From assembly GCA_900095095.1 (NCBI GenBank), contig FMBT01000340.1:62001-126000 (forward strand): a stretch of DNA of 64,000 bases. The letters run 5' to 3'. This DNA comes from Fragilariopsis cylindrus CCMP1102. Taxonomy: Eukaryota; Bacillariophyta; Bacillariophyceae; Bacillariales; Bacillariaceae. Shown here one piece after another: positions 56,768-64,000 of this stretch. A model generated the notes under the pieces. It searched no databases, was not told the origin of the DNA, and saw only the letters and a list, made by a program, of their open reading frames with translations. The position numbers and the translations under genes were made by a program. How positions within the stretch are numbered: the stretch's first letter is position 1; each line of letters starts with the position of its first letter.

Positions 56768-59700
56768 TCAAGAAAAATGTGATGCGAAGACTTCTACGTC
56801 TTGTAATTCTTCTACAAAGGTCCGTCCCGTTGTTGCACCTTGTCCAAAATTTAATGGTGTACCACTTGCTGTATCGACACCTAACACTGTATATCGTAAT
56901 TCACATGTTAATATAGCAGTACCTTCCATCCGATTTGGTGATGCAACTAATACACACCAAGCGGATCCTGTTGTTTTGTATGGTAATATCTTGATTGGGA
57001 TCTGCATCGATGGTTGGATAGCATCCTCTGACGATTCCGCAACAACAAATGAAACATTACCAAGTGCACGATCATCAACAGCAAACGAATTATTTGATAC
57101 CTTTGCTTGGATGACAACATGACGTGGGAAGAAATGTTTCACAATGATCACATCAGGGAATGTTGATGAGGCAGAACTTGATGGCCGGGCCTTGAATGGT
57201 TTATTTGAATGTAATGGTTCACCAAGATTCATCGATTTGAATTGTTGTACAACATATAAATTCGCTTGAGCCTTTAATTGCGCTTCCGTCAATTGATGCT
57301 TCAGTGCGGTATGCTTTGCACGCAATAACGACGAAACAACCTTCAAACGACGTGCCTGGGACTCACTATCGACTAATGCTGGAATAAGGAATGGACGTGC
57401 CACGGCAGAAACGGGAAGATTGTTTGGTAATAATTTAAGAGCGGCGGATTGGTCAATATCACCTCGTCTCATTGCTAAAATTTGAATCGCCGATGCAATC
57501 CCACGTTTCTTATCTGGGTCAGATTCCAATGCGACACGGACTAATGGTAGATATGCATTTTCCTTTTGGAATTTTTCATCAAGCTCATCATTAGCTCGAT
57601 CGTCTAACATACTATCGGCAGCCAATCGAGCACGTTCCTTCTCAATTTGGATCACCCGACGCTTGTGTAGCATGTCGCAGTATTCCAAAGCAAGATTCAT
57701 ACTCTTACAGTTACAATATAGAATTTTTAAGGCTTCCTCGTGTCGACCGAGTCTTCCTAATACTAAAGCCTGTTCTTGCAAAAATGATCGAGGTAGAGAA
57801 TCCAACAATTGTTCTGAACGTATCTTTGCCAATGGCCATCGTAAAAATCGACGGAGCTTTTGTCGATAAATCCGTCCCAATACAGTAGTGTCACCATCTT
57901 CGCCGCCGCTTCTGGAAGTATTATCACCTTGAGGGTTGTTGGTGCTGCTATCTTGGTCTCCTCGTTCAGAAATAACTCCCTCCAGTAAAAGGAAACAAAC
58001 TTCATCATGAAAATCTGAGAGTCGTTCTTCACTATATTCAAAGGATTTATCCAATAAATCAAATTCGTCCTCTTCGGGACGGTTGGTAGATATACCGATA
58101 GCGGACTCTAAATACGTGACGGCCAGTGCTCGACCTGATTCCAGTGGAAGCAATCCTGTCGTCTCCACGTCTTCTACAATTTCATCTCTATCAGAAGAAT
58201 CATTTTGTGATGAGGGGTACGCGATTACCGGTTTGATACTTTTGAGGAGTTGTACGACACGGGGTGCATACTTGGGATTTGCTGCCAATGGATCATCGTG
58301 GTCGGCGGTTTGTCTCCATTGACTGGAATTTTGAGGATGATTCACAGTAAAGACACTGAGTCCTAGTTCTGGATTATGTTCGAGGAGACGCACGGTCGCT
58401 GGTGAATCCAATACAAGTTGACATGCTATCTCCTTTTGAGTACTCCATAATTCACTTAAATGTGCAGCCGTGTATGACTCATATTTGATCTGTGACCAAA
58501 ACCCAACGGGTTGCTTAGCTGATTCTGGAGCACGATGCTGCTGCAGTCGTTCATACAATACATCAATGGCACGTTCGTGTCGTCCACAACTTCGTAACAA
58601 CCATGTAGCGGCCTCAACAAATTCCATATGCATACTAGCCTGTGCGTACCCCGTATTGCGTTTCCCTGACGATGCAACCATCCCAGCAGTAGACGACGAT
58701 GTGTTATTGAGGAGTGACATTGATCGATTCGATGCCTCCTTCAACATACGTTCTGCAACGATCTCGTTGACTGCTATCGATGCATTGGACATCCCAGAGT
58801 TGTTCATAGAATCAATGACAATAACACCCATTTTTAAGGAACAAGCCCTAGCGGCTCGATTCGCCAACGATCCTTTTGGAGACGGTGATAATTGTGTACA
58901 AACAAGACATAAGAGTGCGGTTCCCGTCAATAGCGCATTCGGTGTATCTTCTGTAACGATAGGAGATGAATCTACCATGAACTTGTTGTTGTTATTGTTG
59001 TTGTTAGTAGCATCATCATCGAATGCGTTTCGAAAAGTTCCCGATATGGGACTATACCTTCCGGTATTATTACCGGAGAAAGGATTTGACAACGATGCTT
59101 TATTTGTTGATGCTCCAGACGTTGTTCCAATTGTTGTTGGCCATCTCGAGGATGCACCACTTTCAAATTCAGCTAGACCTAAAACTGCTTCTAAATATTG
59201 TCGTAATAAGTTACGTGAATGAGATGTCGGTTCCGGTCCTGCATACGATGTGGCAGTAAAACTTGCATTCAGTGCTTCTGCTAATTGATTTCTAGGAAAA
59301 CCATTCCCACCAAAGGCATCAATCGATATCCTCATCAAACGATCGGCTAAATCTTGTGCTGTATCCGCCTTACATCGTAATACTTTAGCCTGTCCTGAAT
59401 AGGACATGCACAACATCCATGGTAAGCCCTCATCGTAATCGTCGTCGAAATTGTGAACATTACTACGATTGTTGTTGTTGTTGTTGCTGTTGTAAGGATC
59501 CAACGCATATTGTTGTTGCTGTTGCTGTTGTTGGATTTGCCGTTGTCGTCGCATATCACTATTATTGTTATTGCCACCACGAAAAGATCGTAATGTAAAG
59601 AAATCATTTGGACGGGTACCCACCTCAATGGTTTTAAGTGGTATAGCTAAGCAGGATGTGCTACGGACAGAAATTAATCCATCACTTGTTAATAATAAAA

Positions 59701-61468
59701 TAAATGGCCAGGATGACGATGCTGCTAAAATTGGTGATAATGTATTCACAGCACCATTCCTTGGTGGACTAACACTCGCAGAATGATGTCGACTATCATA
59801 ATGTAAATCAACAACAGCACATTCACGACCATTGCAAACCAGTAGAGTGGACCATTCCTCGTTATCAATAGATTTGTCATTCACATCAACAAGTATAACA
59901 GGATGAATTTGTGATGATTGACCAAATGAATATACTTTAATATATGCAGGTGCGTCTGACGTGAATGATGTCATACCTGCAGATGATGTGGATGTACCAT
60001 TAGCATTAGCGCTACTGGTACTAATTGCTGAATTATTATTATTTGTATCATTATTATTTGTTCCCGATGAGGATGATGATGCTATATCCACTTCCATTCC
60101 TGGTACAGCATAAATAGAATTCCCAACTGTCACTACTGCAACATGTCCATTCGATGTCACAATTAATGAATCTTGTCCACCACGTGCACCAGGTGGCGGC
60201 AACGATGTGGAAGAAAAATCAATAATCGTTGTAGTATTTTGTGGAATTTGTTGTCGACGCTGTTGTTGTTGTTGTTGACGTTGTTTGTTGCCACCACCAC
60301 CGACCATTCGAGACAAAGCATTACTACTACTATTACCTTTTTTACTATTATTATTTTCTCCTGTTCCATCCATAGTCATAATATATTGTGATATGGGTAC
60401 TGTAATAATTCGTTTCCCACCACAAACCACAAATCCACCACATTTTTCATGATACGTTGCACATGATATCCTTAATGGAAGTTTAAAACGTGGATGACAT
60501 GATAATGATTGGATATTATTATTATTATTGTTACTGTTAGTAGTAGTAGTAGTAGTAGTAGGATTTGTTGTATTTAATTTAGTAAAAGCACCATTTTGAA
60601 GTGTAACTAATATTGCTGCATATGCTCCACCCTGTTTATTACTTCCTTTATGATCATCGACTAATACTAAAAAGATTGGTGATTGTGCCTGTGATTGCTG
60701 TTGCGACGACGACGACGACGACGACGGTGGTCGTCGTCCTTTATCTCTGCCACTACTGCTACTGCCACCGCGATTATTGCTATTATTATTGTGGTAGTTG
60801 TTATTATTGATGGAGGAGGATGACATTGCTGCTGGGATTACATCCATCACCGGACCCGGTAATGATTTTGGTGGTAAATCAACGGGGAAATAGGCTCTTG
60901 GCATATTCACTGGTGGTCGTCCTGATGGGGTGACACCCAGTGCTGGTCGAGGAAGATTCACATTATTATTATTGTTGTTGCTCTTATTGTTGCTCTTGTT
61001 GTTGTTGTTGTTGTTGCGATTATTGGGACTACCACTTATATTTCCAAATGATGATGATCCACTACCACTACCACTACCATCAGTCTCTCCTATGTCGGTA
61101 AATAATGGAGATGGATAAGTTCGATAATGTAAACTTCCTTGTTCTGATCCGAATACGACTGCACGAGGCGTTGGTGGAATACTACTACCTACCGCTGAAT
61201 TATTATTTGGCGTACTAGTAGTACTAGTAGTAGCGGCAACATCATCAAATGGATTAGTGTTGTTATTGTTATTGTTTTTGTTACTACTAGCGGGATCAGT
61301 GGCCGCTGTGGAAGAAGGTGGAGGAGGAGGTGCCGCAAAGACACATGCACTCCGAGGTGAATACGGTAATAGTGCAGTTGTTTCTTGATCCGACGTCGAA
61401 GAAGAAGCAACAACAGCTCCTCCTGCTCCTATCCGAATCCTTAAATCCCATACAGCTTCCAAGGACAT
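56768..61468 (-). CDS. Vps39/Vam6/TRAP1-like vesicle tethering subunit
   Basis: An unbroken single exon of 1566 codons. The N-terminal 700 residues are interrupted by many Asn/Ser/Gln tracts but keep beta-propeller-like strands (SLIVTSNGHVAVVTVGNSIYAV, TLLVCNGRECAVVDL, WPFILLLTSDGLISVRS), consistent with a citron-homology (CNH) domain. The C-terminal half is alpha-solenoid. FVEAATWLLRSCGRHERAIDVL and SFLQEQALVLGRLGRHEEAL followed by KILYCNCKSMNLALEYC (about residue 1225-1260) match Vps39-type domain 1 and the clathrin-type repeat of Vps39/TGFBRAP1/Vps3. The family tethers late endosome, vacuole or lysosome membranes in HOPS/CORVET and binds Rab GTPases. The final 170 residues form an additional beta-rich domain (LPYKTTGSAWCVLVASPN, ELRYTVLGVD) not typical of the animal/fungal proteins. 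Which of HOPS or CORVET is not decided. Confidence 0.75.
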   Translation of the reverse strand: MSLEAVWDLRIRIGAGGAVVASSSTSDQETTALLPYSPRSACVFAAPPPPPSSTAATDPASSNKNNNNNNTNPFDDVAATTSTTSTPNNNSAVGSSIPPTPRAVVFGSEQGSLHYRTYPSPLFTDIGETDGSGSGSGSSSFGNISGSPNNRNNNNNNKSNNKSNNNNNNVNLPRPALGVTPSGRPPVNMPRAYFPVDLPPKSLPGPVMDVIPAAMSSSSINNNNYHNNNSNNRGGSSSSGRDKGRRPPSSSSSSSQQQSQAQSPIFLVLVDDHKGSNKQGGAYAAILVTLQNGAFTKLNTTNPTTTTTTTNSNNNNNNIQSLSCHPRFKLPLRISCATYHEKCGGFVVCGGKRIITVPISQYIMTMDGTGENNNSKKGNSSSNALSRMVGGGGNKQRQQQQQQRRQQIPQNTTTIIDFSSTSLPPPGARGGQDSLIVTSNGHVAVVTVGNSIYAVPGMEVDIASSSSSGTNNNDTNNNNSAISTSSANANGTSTSSAGMTSFTSDAPAYIKVYSFGQSSQIHPVILVDVNDKSIDNEEWSTLLVCNGRECAVVDLHYDSRHHSASVSPPRNGAVNTLSPILAASSSWPFILLLTSDGLISVRSTSCLAIPLKTIEVGTRPNDFFTLRSFRGGNNNNSDMRRQRQIQQQQQQQQYALDPYNSNNNNNNRSNVHNFDDDYDEGLPWMLCMSYSGQAKVLRCKADTAQDLADRLMRISIDAFGGNGFPRNQLAEALNASFTATSYAGPEPTSHSRNLLRQYLEAVLGLAEFESGASSRWPTTIGTTSGASTNKASLSNPFSGNNTGRYSPISGTFRNAFDDDATNNNNNNNKFMVDSSPIVTEDTPNALLTGTALLCLVCTQLSPSPKGSLANRAARACSLKMGVIVIDSMNNSGMSNASIAVNEIVAERMLKEASNRSMSLLNNTSSSTAGMVASSGKRNTGYAQASMHMEFVEAATWLLRSCGRHERAIDVLYERLQQHRAPESAKQPVGFWSQIKYESYTAAHLSELWSTQKEIACQLVLDSPATVRLLEHNPELGLSVFTVNHPQNSSQWRQTADHDDPLAANPKYAPRVVQLLKSIKPVIAYPSSQNDSSDRDEIVEDVETTGLLPLESGRALAVTYLESAIGISTNRPEEDEFDLLDKSFEYSEERLSDFHDEVCFLLLEGVISERGDQDSSTNNPQGDNTSRSGGEDGDTTVLGRIYRQKLRRFLRWPLAKIRSEQLLDSLPRSFLQEQALVLGRLGRHEEALKILYCNCKSMNLALEYCDMLHKRRVIQIEKERARLAADSMLDDRANDELDEKFQKENAYLPLVRVALESDPDKKRGIASAIQILAMRRGDIDQSAALKLLPNNLPVSAVARPFLIPALVDSESQARRLKVVSSLLRAKHTALKHQLTEAQLKAQANLYVVQQFKSMNLGEPLHSNKPFKARPSSSASSTFPDVIIVKHFFPRHVVIQAKVSNNSFAVDDRALGNVSFVVAESSEDAIQPSMQIPIKILPYKTTGSAWCVLVASPNRMEGTAILTCELRYTVLGVDTASGTPLNFGQGATTGRTFVEELQDVEVFASHFS

Positions 61469-61979
61469 TGTCTCCTAAATCTATCTCTAATGTTCTTAAT
61501 TATCGGTGCTGTCTACTTCAAAGATTTGTAATGTATTGAACTCTCCCGAACAATAAATAGCCAATGATTGTCTGTAGTTTTAAATTGTTACTGTTGTTGC
61601 TGTGTCTTTTGTTGTCTTGTTCGTGCTTGTTTTGCTTCTTTTGTACCTCCCGCTCCTGCGCGACTTTGGGTACTGTAATTTTTGAATCTTTCTCTCATCT
61701 GGTCCGTCCTTGCGGCACTAATAATTTTTGGGGGTTTGGTGGAAACTAAATTATTATAGCGTGTTTTTACAACGTGGAGTATCCGCTTTCTCATTACCCG
61801 CTTCCCTAAAAAGTATTACAGGAGGTAGTACAGTAGTACGGAGAGGGGGAAGGAGGAAAGGAGGAATTCCTTTTAAATTCTACTATTGAAATTAGTGGAT
61901 TTGTATTAAAAAATTAGTGGATGACCCCCCCCCACCCCCCACCGTCGTAATATTCTTAAAACAGTATGAAGGAAGCATG
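61469..61979. other. Upstream region of the tethering gene
   Basis: Contains the promoter of the minus-strand tethering gene, and C-rich runs at about 61927-61941 just before the mobile element. No gene recognised. Confidence 0.5.
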
Positions 61980-61982
61980 TAA

Positions 61983-62994
61983 GGGCCGTTATGCTCGTGC
62001 GCAAATCAGTGTACTTATTTGGTGTACTTATGACTCATTTTAACCAAAAGTACATCAAATCACCCTCGCGCGAGTATAGCCATTTGTTAAAATTCAGTGT
62101 ACTATTTAAGAGGGTTTTTAAGCTCCCTCTTTGTATTTTATGTATAAACCCCTTTTCTGCCCCCCAGTTTGGTCATTTTTTATGTGATATTAAGAATTGA
62201 AATGGAAAATTATTCCATCACATGACAATGGGAAATGTTATTGACCGAATCTCCACTTTTAGCCGTCGGATCAATACAAATAAGGTGTCGGATTTTAGAT
62301 ATAAATACGGTTAATCAGAGAAAATTAGTTGGGATTAATTTGATCGGATGGGGAAAATTCTATGAGGATGTATATGGGTGGCAGGCAAATTTCGAATCGC
62401 CAGGAAGAGGTGCATAAGAGAGAAGAGTTAAAAATTAAAGAATGGATTAATAGATAAAGTGCTAGTACAGATGTCTCCATTACTGTTCTATTAGTCAATG
62501 CGTTAATTTTTATTATTATTGGTACATTAAGAAAGGACCCATTATCAACGAGTATGTTGGACGTGTTTTTCAAAGAAATAAATATTATTCGTCTTTTACT
62601 AAGAGAGAGTTTTTATATTCCCCAAATGACCAAATCCAACCGAAACTTTTTGTCTCTATCAACAGTACGAATATCTATATTTCGTCCCATAAGTTTTTAT
62701 TAAATGGATCTATATTGATGGAGCTTCGATTTATTACATTCCCATTCTATGTACATGTGCATGTGCATGTAAAAAAAAAAGATTGTTAATGGGAGATGAA
62801 AAAAGTAAAAAGGAAGGGGACCTGTACAGGAGGACAGACCAAAAGTACATCGATTTGAAAAAAAGTACATGAAAAAACCTCCACCCATATTGGGGTAGGT
62901 TATTTCATGTACCTGTCATTTCGATCGATGTACTTTTTTTTTAGTCATAAGTACATGAAAAAGTACACTGATTTTCGCACGAGTATAACGGCCC
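61983..62994. mobile_element. Non-autonomous DNA transposon (MITE), PIF/Harbinger-like
   Basis: A 1012-bp element bounded by direct TAA repeats (61980-61982 and 62995-62997). Terminal inverted repeats start GGGCCGTTAT and run, with few mismatches, through CTCGTGCG, AAATCAGTGTACTT and GTACTTATGACT (about 50 bp). A 3-bp TAA/TTA target duplication and a GGG/GGC-type terminus are the hallmarks of the PIF/Harbinger superfamily. Short GTACTT/AAGTACAT motifs recur many times just inside both ends, and one more partial terminus-like sequence (CGCGAGTATAGCC) lies at 62071-62083. No transposase frame is present, so it would depend on an enzyme made elsewhere. Near-intact ends and target site suggest fairly recent insertion. 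Confidence 0.85.
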
Positions 62995-63221
62995 TAAGTT
63001 GCGTGTAAAGCGTGAATAAGCGTGTCTCACAATAAACACCGATACACCAGAAAACTACAAATAATTATTACAAGTATGGCCCATACTGTACTTCGAAGTA
63101 GGCTGCAAACCACAAACCACAAGGGCAACATAATAATTGCCACAAGGAAAATCAATCAATCAATCAATTCGATTACGTAACTTATTTACGCAGTCTACCC
63201 AATGTAAATTAGTCTACGACC

Positions 63222-63854
63222 ATGAAAAGTATATCTATTGTAACGACATTCACCTTGCTGCTGCTGATTGAACCCACTGCGGGGTTTATGTTTATTGTTC
63301 GGAATACTTGTTCAAGTCTTCCTGTTATTACTACTAAGACTAGTAGGTTTCCCGTATTCGGATTCGTGAAAGTTGACTATTCTACTACTACTACGACCCG
63401 GAGATATAATAATAATGTCGAGAATAGTAAGCAGCAGCAGCAGCAGCAGGAAAACGAAGCATCGTCAATCATCAAAGAAAATGAATACGGTGATGGTGGT
63501 GGCTTTGATCTTGATGACATCGCATCAATGAAGGAACTACGTCAATTGAGTAGCGACGTTGGTGGTCCTGAGTTCGGTGAGGAGATGTCGTTAGAGAAAG
63601 CTCGTGACATTCTTTGGACATACGTCGAAGAAACTGCCGAGGATGATATTGATGACATGTGTCTGGGACAACTCGGTGGTTTGATGGTATCATTCAATAA
63701 GGGAGTAGAAATTCCGGAGGAATTCGACATAGAACAGGCGCGTGATTTCGTATGGGAATTTATTGTGAAGGACGTAGCTTGTTCCGTAAATGAATTGGGA
63801 TATAATACTAGCAACAACTGTGAATGTTTTTCTTGTTCGAATATAATTATGTAG
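63222..63854 (+). CDS. Plastid-targeted soluble protein of unknown function
   Basis: A single-exon frame of 210 residues. The signal peptide (SIVTTFTLLLLIEPTAGF) ends at TAGF|MFIV, fitting the diatom plastid junction, with a Thr/Arg-rich transit-like stretch and a short poly-Gln after it. The folded part is acidic and contains two related helices about 65 residues apart: LEKARDILWTYVEE and IEQARDFVWEFIVKD. The C-terminus has a short Cys cluster (CECFSC). No family is recognised; the two similar helices suggest an internal repeat. Confidence 0.68.
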   Translation: MKSISIVTTFTLLLLIEPTAGFMFIVRNTCSSLPVITTKTSRFPVFGFVKVDYSTTTTTRRYNNNVENSKQQQQQQENEASSIIKENEYGDGGGFDLDDIASMKELRQLSSDVGGPEFGEEMSLEKARDILWTYVEETAEDDIDDMCLGQLGGLMVSFNKGVEIPEEFDIEQARDFVWEFIVKDVACSVNELGYNTSNNCECFSCSNIIM

Positions 63855-64000
63855 AAGAAGAATGAGCCACTACTGTACCACAATAATACAGCCACCACGT
63901 ACGACTACTTGTTTCCTCTCCATTATAGCTTATTACCCCTATCCACGAATCTTTTCCAGAACATTCTCTTTTGAGAATATAGGGGCTCGGAGTACACATT

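Overview
The window looks like nuclear DNA of a diatom, most likely a raphid pennate in or near the Pseudo-nitzschia/Fragilariopsis group. It is AT-rich, has short GT-AG introns (about 110-320 bp), and carries many trinucleotide runs that code for poly-N, -Q, -S, -T and -D tracts. Several N-termini pair a signal peptide with a diatom plastid-import junction (xxAF or xGF). One predicted protein (53918-55417) resembles a divergent ankyrin-like family that I recall being expanded in these diatoms. No rRNA, tRNA, CRISPR or bacterial-style operon was seen. The species call is inference.

Layout. Positions 1-4716 are gene-poor: one weak ORF, a five-copy satellite of about 105-150 bp and a retroelement remnant. 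From 4717 to 12369 lie a large ankyrin/RBR ubiquitin ligase and a two-HKD phospholipase D-like protein. From 13173 to 20532 lie an orphan plastid membrane protein, mitochondrial ribosomal protein uL15m, plastid FabG, clathrin light chain and cytochrome c oxidase subunit VIa. From 21249 to 30609 lie a GRG/PAWM-repeat protein, a small tail-anchored protein, a secretory aldo/keto reductase, an unrecognised (possibly HNH-related) protein and a tandem helix-turn-helix protein. From 31313 to 39937 lie a Golgi-type sulfotransferase, a choline-transporter-like protein and a two-pore potassium channel. From 42143 to 56354 lie a carboxylesterase, two membrane proteins, a PAP2-type phosphatase, a lysine-rich protein, a 77-residue protein and two ankyrin-type proteins. 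A 1566-residue Vps39/TRAP1-like tethering subunit follows, then a 1 kb PIF/Harbinger-like MITE and a last plastid-targeted orphan.

The genes are mostly unrelated housekeeping and trafficking genes, spaced 0.1-2.2 kb apart in mixed orientation, and I see no shared pathway. Several divergent pairs probably share promoter regions (uL15m/fabG, clathrin light chain/COX6A, ankyrin pair at 55.4-55.7 kb).

A technical caution runs through the window. Five otherwise well-formed genes (RBR ligase, uL15m, clathrin light chain, the 27.9-29.5 kb gene and the lysine-rich gene) are interrupted at short homopolymers. In every case the frame and the total length are restored by assuming one or two missing bases in the run. 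This points to homopolymer contraction in the assembly rather than real pseudogenes.
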